NCBI GenBank assembly: GCA_001600175.1 | Contig: BCJC01000004.1 | Location: forward strand, 1,116,001 to 1,180,000 | From: Erythrobasidium yunnanense | Lineage: Eukaryota; Basidiomycota; Cystobasidiomycetes; Erythrobasidiales; Erythrobasidiaceae | Length of the DNA stretch: 64,000 nt | Direction: 5' to 3' | Part shown: positions 46,094 through 59,100 of the stretch, in pieces | Layout: each line of letters begins with the position of its first letter | Numbering within the stretch: position 1 is the first letter of the stretch | Notes under the pieces: generated by a model | The model's input: only the letters and a program-made list of their open reading frames with translations | The model's database searches: none | What the model was told of the DNA's origin: nothing | Made by a program: the position numbers and the translations under genes

Positions 46094-46474
46094 ATGAGCG
46101 CGCTCGAAGCTATCGAGGAGCAATACGAGTCCGGTAGATATACAGAAGTCATCCAATCGGGTACAGAGCTAACGCGGGCGCCAGTGACAACGATTTTTAA
46201 GCTGATTGAGAAAAGTTGCGTTTCCAAGTGCCAACGCACAGGAGGCTCTTACGTACAAGTGGGAGAAGCGCTATGTCTAGACAGGTATGTTGATCTTCCT
46301 CGGCGTCCATGCGAAGCTGAAATCGGGAGCAGATGTGTCGCGAAATTCTTCGGAGCTTCAGAAAGCATCAGCAAAGTCATGAACACCTTCCGTGAGAATC
46401 AAGAACGACAAGCACAAGCTGCGCAGCAAGTCGCAGGCGGAACAGGCAGCTTCTCGAGCATGCTAGGACTATAG
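46094..46474 (+). CDS. TIM10: Mitochondrial import chaperone TIM10
   Basis: Three exons (46094-46133, 46185-46284, 46333-46474), 93 residues, the normal size. The twin CX3C pair reads CVSKC and CLDRC, with LDRCVAKFF typical of Tim10. The N-terminal helix becomes EEQYESVTTIFKLIEKSC after removing intron 1. The small Tim hexamer carries hydrophobic precursors across the intermembrane space. Both introns (51 and 48 nt) are multiples of three and contain no stop, so the whole span 46094-46474 is also open unspliced; the unspliced protein would separate the second CX3C cysteines (CLDRY) and be nonfunctional as a Tim. Splice model is an inference but restores the family pattern exactly. Confidence 0.9.
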   Translation: MSALEAIEEQYESGRYTEVIQSGTELTRAPVTTIFKLIEKSCVSKCQRTGGSYVQVGEALCLDRYVDLPRRPCEAEIGSRCVAKFFGASESISKVMNTFRENQERQAQAAQQVAGGTGSFSSMLGL

Positions 46475-47146
46475 AACAAGACCGCAGGAAGAACTGCACA
46501 ACGAGAGCAACCGATGCCTGACAAAGGTGGGCTTTGCAGCAGTGCAAGAGCTCTTCACGTCACTGATGTCAGTGGCAGATCACCTTCACGCTACTCTACT
46601 TGAGAGCCAATGCCAATGCATCAGGCTTGCTGGATTCTCTCTGGCCGGCCTGAATCGTGCTACACTACGCTTCCAAAGTTTCAGGATTCTCCAGCTCGCT
46701 CCTGTCCTACAACTGCGGAGTGCGAAAGCTGCTTCAGCATCGCGCTCGAGTACAGAATGGACGCGAAGACGGATCGATTTCTCTCTGTGCTGGCCGAGCA
46801 GAACACAAGGCCGTGTCACGTCGGATGTATGGGCGTATGTGTGCGTGTGTACATTGCTGTTGTTGCAATATCATTCTTCGTTGGAGATCTTCATCGATAT
46901 CGTCAGACATGCTCTCCCTAGCAGTCATTCTCGCATAGCAGCAAGCCATATGCTCTTCACTACTCTGTACGCTGATGACTTGTTGGGAGAACTCTGAAGC
47001 TTCGAAGAAATTGATGAGGATTTGGACTCACGCTTTTTTCGGACGCTAGAAGTCCGGACGGCTTCGGCAATCGGCCCCACTGAGTACCGTCGCGCTGAGT
47101 GTTCTGAGTGTGTTGCGCTTGCCTTCGCGTCAATACATTCGTCAAG
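46475..47146. other. Region between TIM10 and FAD monooxygenase
   Basis: About 670 nt between same-strand genes. A 156-codon plus-strand frame (46527-46997) shows no motif and is overlapped by antisense frames; not supported as a gene. No RNA structure recognised. Confidence 0.4.
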
Positions 47147-48699
47147 ATGTCTGAACAGATCCAGGTTATCGTGATTGGCGCAGGCAAGTCGCGAGTATGC
47201 AAGCAAGAAGTCCGACAGCTAATTTGTCAACACGCAGGTCTTGCTGGACTGGGAGCTGCAATCTCGATACACAATGAAACATACCAAGTAACAGTACTAG
47301 AGAGCACGAAAGAGCTGGCAGAAGTCGGAGCTGGCGTGCAAATCGTACGCTTCTACCGGCTATTGAGATCCATCCAAGCTAAATCTCAACTATGTATACA
47401 GACACCTCAAACAGTAAATCAATTCAAGCGATGGGGCATCGCACCACAATTGGAAAACCTAGCAGCCAGTCCGAAGTTCTTCAGGATCCACCGCTATTCA
47501 GACGGCAAGGTACTCGGGGAAGATCCTGACTGGGAGGGCTGGATGATTAGAGAGTTTGGAAGCCCTGTGTGGGATCTGCATAGAGCAGATATGCAGACCG
47601 CCATGTTTCAGAAAGCGAAAGAAATGGGTATTATGTTCAGGTTTGGAGCGCCTATGGAGAAGGTTGTGTGCGAGAAGCCCGAGATTGTCTTGAAGGTGCG
47701 TCAGCTTATCACTCGTGGAACTAGTTCTGATAATTTAGTGTGCAGACTGGCGAAGTACTCACAGCAGATCTGATCGTCGCGGCGGACGGTCTTTGGTCCA
47801 AAGCGCGCCAATCGCTCTTAGGCAGACCAGATCCACCGCTTCCGACAGGAGATCTGGCATACCGGATAGTGTTGAACAGAGAAGACATCCAAGATCCCGA
47901 AATGCTCAAGATGATGACCGACCCTGCATTTCGACTTTATGCTGGACCGAAGGCGCATGCCATCATGTATTCGCTGAAGAATGGCACACAGATGAACATT
48001 GTATTACTGACTCCAGACGACCTCCCGCCTGAGGCGCGAAGGGAGTCAGCTAACATAGACGAGATGATGGAGCTGTTCGACGGGTGGGACCCTATACTTC
48101 GGAAATTTCTTGGATTGGTGAAGAGTGTCGAGAAGTGGAGGTTGAATCATCGTACGTGGTATATGTAGTCACTTATACGTGCTGCACTGACTCGCTACTT
48201 GGCTTTGCAGACGGAGGGCTCGATAGCTGGCATCACCCATCTGGCCGATTCGTGATGATAGGAGACGCCGTGCATCCGATGCTTCCATATCTTGCACAGG
48301 GAGCCAACAGTGCAGTAGAGGATGGTGTGGTCCTAGGAGAATGCTTGCACAGGGTGATTAGCCTTACCACCTAACCGCTCTAGACTTGGGCTAAAACCCT
48401 CATCCCAGGCCAAAGGCAAAGCCGACATTCCCACAGCTGTTGAAGTCTTTGAGAAGATTCGTAAGCCGCGGAGTGAATGGGTGGTCAACCTCACGCATCA
48501 GCAACGTTTGTGGAACCATTTGGAGAACGGGAAAGAGCAGGAAGAGAGGGACGCGTTGATGGCTGAGCAGATGAGGAAGGGCAGAGATGGCGACTTCCCT
48601 TCAGCTTGGATCAACCCGATGCTTTGGGGCACGTTATGCGGTTACGATCCGGTTCGCGAGGTCGCAGAACGGTATGATGTGTTAGCGGGGGCAGCGTAG
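47147..48699 (+). CDS. FAD-dependent monooxygenase (salicylate hydroxylase-like)
   Basis: Six exons (47147-47183, 47238-47344, 47402-47695, 47746-48151, 48211-48353, 48409-48699), 425 residues. The FAD-binding dinucleotide fold reads VIVIGAGLAGLGAAISIH with the acidic VTVLE strand end; GVQITPQTVNQFKRWGI follows; the middle motif is LIVAADGLWSKARQSL; the second FAD contact is RFVMIGDAVHPMLPYLAQGA. This is the group A aromatic hydroxylase layout (NADH plus oxygen, hydroxylating an aromatic acid such as salicylate); the substrate cannot be told. Intron 1 (47184-47237) begins GC (gcaagt...cag) and interrupts GAG|LAG exactly at the first glycine motif. No signal peptide, so cytosolic. Confidence 0.9.
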
Positions 48700-48914
48700 A
48701 GGGAAGGGGAATAGTTGTATAGGATAGCATGTAGTTCCAGGCAGTATAGTACCCAGCATCGCATGATCCGGATGATGTTTCGATGACCAATGACTCGCTC
48801 CTTCTCGCCAACTTCTGCTGGCCAGAAGGCAGCAGGAAATAGCATCGCATCTCCTCGACATCTTTTGACGAGACTCTACGTTCAGCAGCCATCAGCCGTC
48901 AGCCTGCAAACGAT

Positions 48915-51320
48915 ATGCCGCCCATTCAGGTGACGGCAAGGGAGATCCAGTCTGGACAGTATCGAGTAGAGAAGGAGCAGGACAATGGCGCAAGAAGGCA
49001 GCAGCAGCAACATCGAAACAATAATCACAACAGCCATGGGAGAGATCTCAATCATGCAAGTCGACATTCCATGCCTCCATGCGCTCAGCTAGATCGTCCA
49101 GCTTGAACGGCGGCTCTAGCATCCATACGAACCATAGCTCATACTTGATTGCCTGCAGCTCCTTGGATTCACACTACCGCCTCGTCAACACCCTCTACCG
49201 CGAACGTCGAGAAGGTCGGCTAGGAATGCGCCGAGCTGGCATAACACGAGAGAACGTGGGTCGTGCTTCGACATCGCTGAAGAGTCGCTAGATACTGCAT
49301 ACTAATGCAAAGTACTGTCTGTGAACAGGCTATATCAATGCCCAGTATCGCTTCATGCTCAAGCCTACCGGTGACTACACCGTGCACTTCGCAGATCGTA
49401 AATAGCGCGACGTCCTACTTGCCGTGATTAAAGACTGAAAATGCTATTGGTTCCCTTAGCCGACATCTACTTCCACTGGCCTGACGTCCTCCAGGTCATC
49501 GTCCCTACCTCTTCCGTCCTTTCAGCCGCTGCGCACACATTCGAAGGCCCTTCCTCCTCACATACCGACTCTCTCCTTCCTTCGTGTCCGATATGTCTTT
49601 CCGAACCCGTCGCGCCTCGCATGACAAAGTGCGGGCATATTTTTTGTAAGTCGAGAACCAGGCCTTCTACAGCGAGCAGAACGCTGACCACTGCCCGATA
49701 TCTTCAGGCTACCCCTGTTTACTCCACTACCTAGAGCTGGCTGATACTGGGCAGAAGTGCCGGAGCTGTCCTATCTGCTTCGACACAGTCTATGGACGCG
49801 ACCTGAAAAGTGTCAAGTGGTTTGATCCGGTCTCGGCAGCCTCTCAGACGGATGCCAAGCTAGACCCATCAAATCAATCTCTTGTACCTGGAGAGACTGC
49901 TCCTCAAGCTCAAGAAGGTGACTTCATCACGCTACGCCTTATTCATCGGACTACGATCTCGACATTAGCTCTACCGAAGTCGAAGACATGGCCTTCGGAG
50001 ATTATACCGCCTCATTCAGCGCCCTGGTACTTTGCACCCGACATCATGTTATTTTCGCGCTTCATGCTCGCTACGCCCGACTACATGGCTACAGAGCTCC
50101 GGCAAGATCTTCAGCAACTCACAGGAGAAGTGGAGACGTTACGGAAGCTGGGCACAGCAGCTGATGATCTGGGGATGGTGTTCATCGAAGCAGCTAGACG
50201 GAAAGTGGGAGAGCAGATGGAGAAGGTCGCTGTGCTGCGAACGGATCTAGTACAGCGCAGTAGCGAGACTACATGGCTGGAACTTGAGGCACTGGAGCAC
50301 AGGGATCAAGCAGACATCAAGCGGAGACAGCTCGCTGAGGAGCGAGCATTGGGATCATCGACTTCTGCAGAAGAGACCGATGGATACGTCCCGCCTGACC
50401 ACGTCCTAAATGGCAATCAGATACCTTACTCAGCTCATCCTGGTACGAAACCGAGTGCACCACGAAACGCGCCAGCACACCCTTCTCCTCACGCTACAAA
50501 CCGCCATCAGCGGCAAAGGCGCAATGTCAACCCGCCTGCACCCAATGACGCGACCTACCTCTTCTACCAAGCTTCATCTGGTCAGCATATCTACCTCCAT
50601 CCTCTGGACATCAAGATCTTGAAGTCGCATTACGAGACATACTCCGCTTTCCCAGATTCCATCCGCGTGAGAGTCGAAGGAACTGAAGAGGGAAGTATGA
50701 ACGACGATCTGAGGAAGAAGTGTCGCTACCTTTCCCATTTGCCTGAAGCATGCGATCTTACTTTTGTCGAGGCCGACATGTCGAGCTTTATTCCCTCCAG
50801 CGCACTCGTGCCATATGCGCAGGCACTGCGGAAGCGAGGTGCAAAGCGGAGGGACAGAGCAAAGAAGGATGACAAGGCCAGAATCAAGAGTGAGCAAGCT
50901 GCAGCGGAGAAAGAGCGCCAGAACTACTATCGGACCAACCAAGGATCTGCGTTCGCCAGGATGACGATCTCGGAGCCAGTTCAGGAGAATGAGTTCAGCT
51001 TTCCTGTCTTGCAAGAGACACCTAGCCGAGAACTTCGTCCGCCCACTACGGATGAAACGGCAGCCTTATCGACGTCTCCATCATCTGGTCCCAAGTCGGG
51101 CACGTCCGAAGCGGGCAAGAAGACAGTATGGGGCACAAGAGCAGTAACGCCTCCTCCAGGAGCACAGCGAGCTAGGCATGAAGACGAAGATCTCGATTAT
51201 ACGGTCGATAGCGTATGGAATGACTTTGACAACCTTCAGCAGCGTGGCGGGCGCAGGCAAGGCCGCAAGAAGAAGGTCGTTCTGAATCTTAGTGGTGGTG
51301 CTCTTGCGATGCGGCGATAA
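48915..51320 (+). CDS. RNF10/Mag2-like RING finger protein
   Basis: Five exons (48915-49055, 49159-49255, 49329-49397, 49460-49645, 49708-51320), 701 residues. The N-terminal family motif appears only after splicing: DLNH|LLGFTLPPRQHPLPR, then YINAQYRFMLKPTGDYTVHF and PDIYFHWPDVLQVIVP. The RING follows (CPICLSEPVAPRMTKCGHIF, CYPCLLHYLELAD, CPICFDTVYGRDLKSVKW). The C-terminal half is hydrophilic with a stretch AKRRDRAKKDDKARIKSEQA. RNF10 and yeast Mag2 act on stalled small ribosomal subunits by ubiquitylating uS3/uS5. Intron 1 (49056-49158) begins GC (gcaagt...cag). The ATG at 48915 gives a Gln/Asn-rich start; no other start in frame is better. Confidence 0.9.
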
Positions 51321-51556
51321 ATTTGGCTGTCAACTAGCTTTGTAGCAAGGCATATTCGGCCTCTTTCCTTACAAACAGCCATCTGTAGCGCTAAGTCAGG
51401 CAGGAAGGGACGGTCTCTTTGTTGTCGTATACAGCATCCCTGCTGCTGCAAGCATATCGTGCATCTTTTTACCGCGCGTTGACAGCTTGGCACCTCATTA
51501 ACGCGTCAAAGACCCAGCTTGTTTCCTGCACGATACGGCCACCTTCGTAGCTGCGG

Positions 51557-54500
51557 ATGGAAGAGCACATTGCGTCGCTATTGCTTAGCACGCTCAGCCC
51601 GGAAGCCCATCTTCGCGGACAAGCTGAGTCTGGCCTCGCTGAAATCCAGCGAAATGGAGGTGTGTTGGCTGAGCTTCGGCGATGCTTGAGCCACCATTGA
51701 AACAACGACGACGATGAACAGAAGCTGGCCTGGCACTCGCGCGGATCTGTCTGGCCCAAAATGTCGACCTGGCTCTTCGACAAGCTGCTGGCATAAATCT
51801 CAAGAAGTACATCCGCGAACACTGGTCTGTTGCTTTCGAGACTTTCAAAGGTGATCCACCGAATGAAGAGGTGAAGAACGCGTAAAGAACGTAACGAAAA
51901 AGTCCAATGTTGACTGAAGCAAGGCAGACACGAGATGAGATACGGCAAAGCGTCTTTGCAGGCCTCAGCGACCCTGCAAGGAAGATACGGTTGGCATGCG
52001 TATGTCACAGTGTCGCAGTCGCGACGCTCCAAGCCATTCTGAGGATCTATCTTTATTATGCAGGCTGCTGTGGTATCCGAGATTGCAAGCTCAGACTGGC
52101 CAGATGCTTGGCCTACCCTTCTCACTTCCCTGGTGCAACTTCTGGAGTCTGCAGATCAAGCCAGCGTACACGGCGCTATGCGCGTCATGATAGACTTCGT
52201 TGGAACAGATCTCTCAGAAGACCAGCTTCTTCCGCTAGCGAACACTATACTTCCTCAACTACTACAGATCCTCGGTGCCGAAGGGCGATACTCGGCCGTA
52301 ACAAGATCGCAGAGCGTGGTCGTCTTCAGACAATGCCTGTCCACACTGTACATGGTCAAAGAAAGTGTCCCTCAAGCATCGCAGTACGCTACTACACAAG
52401 TGCTACCGCAATGGATCGCTGTATTCAAGCAGATCTTATCGACGGAGCCGTGCATCAACGGCTCTTGGGACAGCCTGTATGTTCGAAACGAGATTTTCCA
52501 GGTGAGCTCGCATACAATATGGATGTATGTAGGCTTACACTATGTTAGACACTCTCCACTATCCTAGTTAGCTTCCCTAAGACCCTCTCAACCCACATGG
52601 CCGATCTTGTCACCGCTGGTTTGCAGCATCTAACAATCCTCATGCCAGCCTTCCGGGCTTCCCATCTCAACGACGACCTCGATGCCGTCTTCAGCCTCAG
52701 CGAAGCAGATTCTGACGATCTCACCATCCCACGAGTATCAGCTACCATTCTCGAGTATATCGCAAGTGCTGCTCGCAGACCCTCTGGCAAAGCTCTGTTC
52801 GTGGACAGCTCCGCAAAGCAGCCCTCTGAATCTCTCTATCACATTGTATACCTCTCTTGCTACTATGCACAGATCACAACGGATGACGAAGATCGCTGGT
52901 CAAGCGATGTCAACGCCTTCGTAGCGGACGAGGACGAGGAAATTCCAGCCTCTACTTTGCGCACCGCAAGCTTAGATCTCCTTAGCAGCTTCTATAACAG
53001 CTTCGGAGCAGCCTCGACTACGGAAGCACTCAAGCGTGCATTGGAGAGAGTCATGCAAGAAGCCTCAGGTCTACAGAGTGCGGGACAAGCAGATTGGTGG
53101 AAGGGCTATGAAGCCTGCTTAGCCCATCTGTCAAGCGCTGCGGAAGACTTGAGCGAAGACTATGCATCAGCTACGGAAGCTGGACGAGCACCCTTGCTCG
53201 ATCTTAGCTGGGTCTTCGAGCATCTCGTAGTACCTTTCATCCATAGATCAGGTCGGTGTACTTGGAACTTGATAGTCTAATTATTGACTGACCTTTTGAA
53301 CAGATCTGCCCTTCCTACAAGGTCGGGCTTTGGTGTTTGCAAGCACCATAGCCAGGCATCTGCCTCCCGAGATCCAGGAGCAATTCTTCCAGTCCTCCAT
53401 GCAAGCCTTCGAAAGTCAAGACATTAGCTTCATAGTCAAGATTTCTGCTTTGCGAGCGCTAAAGAAGTAAGTACACTATCAAATAGCGAGTATGGCACTG
53501 ACAGAATATATTGCGTAGCTTCTGCCAACAAATACCGGACTCTGCCAGATTTGCGAGCTTAGGGAATCGTTTGACGGAGAATCTGATACCTCTTATACCG
53601 CAAGCTAGCGAAGCAACGCTCGTGCTGCTTATTGAGACTTTGCAAAGAACTCTCAGCCTGAACAGCATTCAGCACAATCAAAGCTTGTGTAAAGTCCTCG
53701 CTGGCGCTCTTGTACATCCAATCGAGTCTGGTCAAACGAAGGGTACGTTCAGCTTCATTTGCCCCTACTCAAGACTCCGGCTGAAAGCGCCTACCTCGAC
53801 CAGATCCCTTGCTGTCCTCTGCGCTGGGCGTGCTCATCACGACCTTCTCTTCATCTCCTCTGCCTTCCGTGCATCAAAGTATAGTAGAGATTCTACTGCC
53901 GAGCCTGGCGCGCCTGCTCACACAGCCCGAGAACGATGACACACGGCCTTCGATCACATCCGCTGTCACAGCCATCGACAACATCCTGGATGGCCGGCCA
54001 ACACCCCTCGGCGAGCGTGTCTTTAGCACAATAGGCCAACCATTATTCGATCTGCTCAGCCGGACGGGAGACGATAGTATACTGCAGGAAGGGCTGGAGT
54101 GCCTGACTTTTGTTATTCGCAAAGACATTGGACAACTCATAGACTGGTGAGTGCACTAGTATAGCGAGCTGGAAACGGATCAGCTGATTCTCGCACAGGA
54201 AATCGACATCTGGCGAACCTGGCTTGTCATGCCTGTTCCGCGTTGTCGGTAGGGTTCTAGATCCAGAATGCTCAGAATCTGGTGGACTGTTCGTCGGGGA
54301 CCTGCTTCTGCATGTTTTCAGACGCGCAGCCGAACAAATACTGCCCATCCTGGCAGACCTTCTCCGCGCACTTGTGGTCCGATTATCGACAGCTCTCACA
54401 GCAACATACTCTCAAAGCCTCATTCTACCCTTCGCATACCTGATACATACGCAAAAGGAGACTGTTCTGCAGCTCCTGGAAAGCGTGAATGTGGAAGGCA

Positions 54501-55416
54501 AAACTGGCGTACAGATCGTGCTAGACAGGTGGTGCGAATACGTCGAGACGTTCCAGGGCTTCTGGAACATCCGCATCAGGTGAGTGCGAATGTACGAAAC
54601 TACCCGATTTCTTGTGCTGATCGCGAAATAATAGTACTATCGCCTTGTGCAGACTGCTATCTTCGCAGAAACCAAGCGTGACCAGTCTTGAAGTGAAGGG
54701 TGATCTCATAGTAGACGAAACAGATTCGCAAGGTGAGAAAGATCCGCGTTACAGTGCAAAGGACCAGCGGCTAAGTGCGTTCTTCTATGAAGTGATCATG
54801 ACACGATCGAGGTCGAGAGGCAGTGAGCGAATTCTGCCCTGAAATCCAAGTTCCTGCTGAGTTGTGATTCAGAAATACAACGCTTCACCCAAATACCGTT
54901 CAAAGCGAAAGCCGTCAAGATCATCCTGAAAGAGCTCGAACAGAGCAACGAACAGAAAGCCCTACAACACCAGCCGGTCGATCTTGAAAACGACGACGAC
55001 GTAAGCCTTTCAGCACGTTTCGGCTATACAAGCTGACAGTCAGAGCAGGACGCAAGCTGGGATGATGAGGATGACGGCATCAAAGGTGCAGTGGACCTCA
55101 GTGGTACGTGCTGTCAGATTTCAATGTGAATATGGCTCATATCCTACTAGATGTCTTGGGCGGCAACGAGAACGACTTCTTCGGAGAAGGAGATCAAGAA
55201 GACGATGATGACGAAGACTTGAAGAACGATCCTGCGTATACTCTCGATCTTCCTGTGCGTATGAACGTTGATGGGCCGTAACATCCTGCTTACCTGTTTT
55301 ATCAGCCATTCATTGCAGAAACCCTGAAGGCATTCGCGCGGGACGAGCCTCAAACCTTCGAAGCGTACACCAGCCTTCTGAGCGCATCAGAACGTCATAC
55401 TCTGCATTCGTTATAG
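51557..55416 (+). CDS. Importin-9/Kap114-type karyopherin
   Basis: Fourteen exons: 51557-51659, 51722-51870, 51928-51999, 52064-52501, 52549-53251, 53304-53466, 53519-53711, 53788-54146, 54199-54579, 54635-54822, 54873-55000, 55049-55103, 55151-55254, 55306-55416; about 1048 residues, the family size. N-terminus MEEHIASLLLSTLSPEAHLR, importin-beta N-domain LALRQAAGINLKKYIREHW, then SEIASSDWPDAWPTLLTSL and SVHGAMRVMIDFVGTDLSED, and HEAT repeats throughout. Late in the protein come IMTRSRSRGKIQRFTQIPFK, an acidic insert (SWDDEDDGIK, GDQEDDDDEDLK) and the end YTSLLSASERHTLHSL. Importin-9 carries histones H2A-H2B and other nuclear cargo. Intron 53712-53787 is the least certain junction; intron 4 is only 47 nt. 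Confidence 0.9.
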
Positions 55417-56195
55417 ATTGCAATTACGTCTAGATGGTTCGAGTGTTGTAGCTTGACGGAACAAAAACAAGGGACAAGTCGCCAGAGCTGTATCGACCTG
55501 GGCGTTCAAGATGAGAGTGGACTGCATTGGCAGCACAGGTAGAGGCAGTGTAATTGTGAAAGCCATGTTTCTGCATTCTCGTCAGTTATTGCGAACCACT
55601 TTTCGTTTCGAAATTTCGACTTTGCCTGTTTCCTTTTCTCCATCAAAAAAGCATCGAAAGACCCACATCTGCCATGCTGCTCGCGCAGACAACACTTCTA
55701 CTGCAAAGATGCAGTGCCAAGGGCTTCGTAGACGAGACAGCCGTCAAGGGAATTTAGGAACGAAGCGTCGCGGGCGCAGAGCTCGCTCTGTCAAGTCACC
55801 CGCCGTTTCGGCTGACAATTCAAAGTCCCGACATCCATCCAGTACATCTTGTTGCAAGATCCTTGTAGCTGTAGACGTTTCCCGACTTCTGCTGCAAATT
55901 TTGGTAAAATTTCGTCGATTGTGCTGCTCGCGATGCATGTGTTGCTTGCCTGTGAGTTAGCGCATGTATATTACTCCCTCACACTATCCATCCACTCCAA
56001 TGATGTTCAACAAAACACAATACTGATTTAATGAGACGGAGTCCTCGGACGATGTCGATAATCATCGCAAGATACGTCTGAGCTACATTAACTTCCACAA
56101 TCGAATGCACCGTCTTAAAGTCTCTCAACATCTCTGACTAGATCGCTCTCCTTTTATAGGCACATCAACTACGAGCCACAACAGAGCGCATAACA
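55417..56195. other. Convergent intergenic region, importin-9 / SIN3
   Basis: About 780 nt between convergent stop codons. A 149-codon plus-strand frame (55511-55960) is Cys/Arg/Ser-rich without motif and is not supported. No repeat or RNA gene recognised. Confidence 0.4.
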
Positions 56196-59100
56196 TCAAG
56201 ACGACGTATCCATCGCATCGTTACCGTTCGCCGGCCCAGCAGCAGCATGTGCATCTGGCACCTGCTGTGCTTCCATTACTTGCTCTTCGTCCTGTGCTTT
56301 CAGCCACCGCTGCCAGGCGTCTTTCCGTTTCGAGCGGATTTCCTCGTCAGCAGAAGTGTCCGTCGACAGCACCTTGTAGATAGTCTCTTCGGTATCTTTG
56401 ACATATGATAGCTTGAAGTTGTCTGGTGCCAAACGTATTGCGAGGTCACTTGCACCGCTCACGATGGGAGCCTTTGCCTCGAGAAGACCACGATTCCTGA
56501 CACGCACAGACTGTTAGCAAACCGTTACGCTACCAGCGCAGAGAAAATACGCTCACCGATGCAGCAGTGGCGCGTGTATCTCGCTCCCAATGCCCTCCGT
56601 AGGCTGCTCCAGTACGTAGCTGTCGACGTAGTAGTTCCATCCTCCAGTGACCGAATCGAGCGCGTCATCGAGCGTGAGATCCTCGGGCGACATCAGCTGC
56701 ATAGTCAGGACTTGCGATGATGGGATCTAGAGCGTATGTCAGCCAGGATTTCATAGACAGTCTTGAGGGTACGCACCCATTCAAAGCGGAAGAGCTTTTC
56801 ATCCACTCCTATCACATCTTCGCAAGCGTGTCGATATATGATCTGCTGTCGCACAGAAGTGCGGTCTTGTGACCTCTCCATCTTTAATAGGTCAAGCAGC
56901 TGATGACAGCGTGGATCTTGGTTGATGCCGTGAACATGCTTGACCATCGATGCGATGACCTAAATCTGGATTCAGCAAGCGTTTGGAGTACGAGTGAGAG
57001 ATTGCATACCTTATCGATAGTAAAGGCCGGGAAGGCTTTGATGCCCCACATATACCTAAGATTTTCTTCGAATGTCTGGCTGTCAATCTCCAGCTCGAAG
57101 TACTTCTCGCATAGTTCTAGCATGTAGTCGTAGTAGTTCTTTCCCCTTGGTGTATGCGGATCATCGACACTAGGTATCGGAACAGCTAGACCCAAATCCA
57201 CTGCGAAGGGATTTAAGCGAGTTGTATTGCCTTGTTTCTCAAAGATTTGCTGCGCTTCGTGCTTGAGAGTCGCAAGACGATGATACAGCATCTGATGACT
57301 CTCCATCAGCGGAAATCGAGAGACCAGACGAGGTTTCGGGAACTTACGTGGAAGAGGCGGAAGAAACAGTAGAAGCTTTGGCCAGCGAAGAAGTTGTAGC
57401 GCGGCTCACGCAGTGAAGTTGCTTCTTGCTCTTTCTGGGCGCGCGGCTGTTGAGCGACTGGAGAAGGGTGAGGTATGCTTTTGAATTTGGATGGACTTCG
57501 AGGGGTGCGAGGAATTGATGGCGGAAGTGAAGGCCAAGGCTGCGGACTCGCTGCTATCCAAGTGCCTTTTTCAAGGCTTGGCATGACTGGCGAATCATCG
57601 CTAGCGTCCTCCGGCAATGCCTCATCTGCACGTTCTGCCGTTTTTGCAATGTGTCCATTTGCTGTCGTCGTCAGAAGCTTCTTGCGCAGATCGGCAGCCG
57701 TCCTCTTTGCGCCTTTCCGACTTGTCGGAGCGCTACTGTCACTAGCACTAGCAGCAGTATCGCTCATGTTCGCATCGTCCTCGCTCTCCTGTGCCTCTGG
57801 TACTTCTTGGTCGCCATCAAACTGTATAGCCGGTGCCAAATTCGCCTCTACCTTCTTCTCATCGATACTGAAGATGAGGGGAATCATTTTCCGTAAGGTC
57901 TCTTCTATCGCTGCACGCTCTTTCACGTTGTATGGTGTAACTGCACGGTCTAGGAAGGAGAAAGCGAGCTTGAGAACGTCGAAGAGAACGCTGAAGTCGT
58001 CTATCTGTAGCTCGAATTGATGTTGCGGCCGAAGAGGGAGGGTTGTCGCTGGATCCCACGTCAGGGAGACTCGTTTCTGTTGCTGCTCCCGCCGTAATGT
58101 TTCGATCTCTTGCACCAGATTCTTCGACGTGGTCACCTTTTTGTCGTTGGTTTTGAAGGTCGTGCCCTGATGCTGGTGATACGTCGTATCAGTAATATGC
58201 TAGGTATCCTAAAGGCGACTGATCTTACATCCAGACTTCGGTAGTAGTTCTTTGCATCCACTTCTCTCCAAACGCGATTCCACTCTCGAAGAGCTCGCTT
58301 CCATTCATCGTCTTTCTGCTTCATTCGGTTCAAAATGATAGGAGCGGCCACAGAAGGACTATCATAGAGTGCCTGAATAGCTTCTTGACCATAGTCTCTC
58401 CCGTAAATCTTCTTGATGATCCGTTCGTAGAAACTGCATGATTGTCCGCCTAGACCCGGTTTCAATCGGAACGAGGAACGCTCTTCCATCGACATCAGAC
58501 CTATCCGGGCTACGATGGGTTCTAGCGCAGCGATAGAGCGCGTGTTCGACTCGATCATGTAGTCGTACCAATGTCGCTGCCAAAGAAGATATATATAAGT
58601 AGCGCTGACGTAGCCAATCTGGTTGCTGGACATACCTCCTGCTCGCTACTCGCCAAAGCATCCTCATAAGGGTTCTTACGATGTGCTCCACTACCTTCTG
58701 ACGCCCAAGTAGCGTACGCTACCCAGTCGTCATTTAAGACACTCCAGCACAGAGCATCTCTTCCTGAGCAGGCGAGTCCCTTGCTTTCTGAGTATGGTAA
58801 GCGACGATAGCTCGGTCCATAGCTCTTGAGGCTATACAGCTCTACGCGTTCCCTCTCGAGAGCAGGCCTGTAAAAGAAAGTAGACTTAGCCGCTAACTTG
58901 GTTTGATGAAAGCGAAGAGCTGCTTACGCGTTATCTATCGGCCATTCTTCTCCCTCCACGAATCCATCCTGCTCTCCTACAAATTCCCTGAACAGTCCAA
59001 AGAGTTCATCGCTCGACCCAATGAAGAGGAAGGCTTTCTCCAACAACGTCGGCATATCTATGATTTCTTGTGTGTATAGGTTAAGGAGCTTGAGGAACTC

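Noticed and set aside
46527-46997. 156-codon plus-strand frame between TIM10 and the FAD monooxygenase
   Set aside because: Composition and start are not gene-like, antisense frames overlap it and no splice partner is found.
48978-49084. Alternative small protein starting MAQEGSSSNIETI
   Set aside because: It overlaps exon 1 of the RNF10-like gene in another frame; the frame starting at 48915 splices into the conserved LPPRQ motif.
55511-55960. 149-codon frame between importin-9 and SIN3
   Set aside because: Cys/Arg-rich chance frame in a convergent 3' UTR region; no motif.
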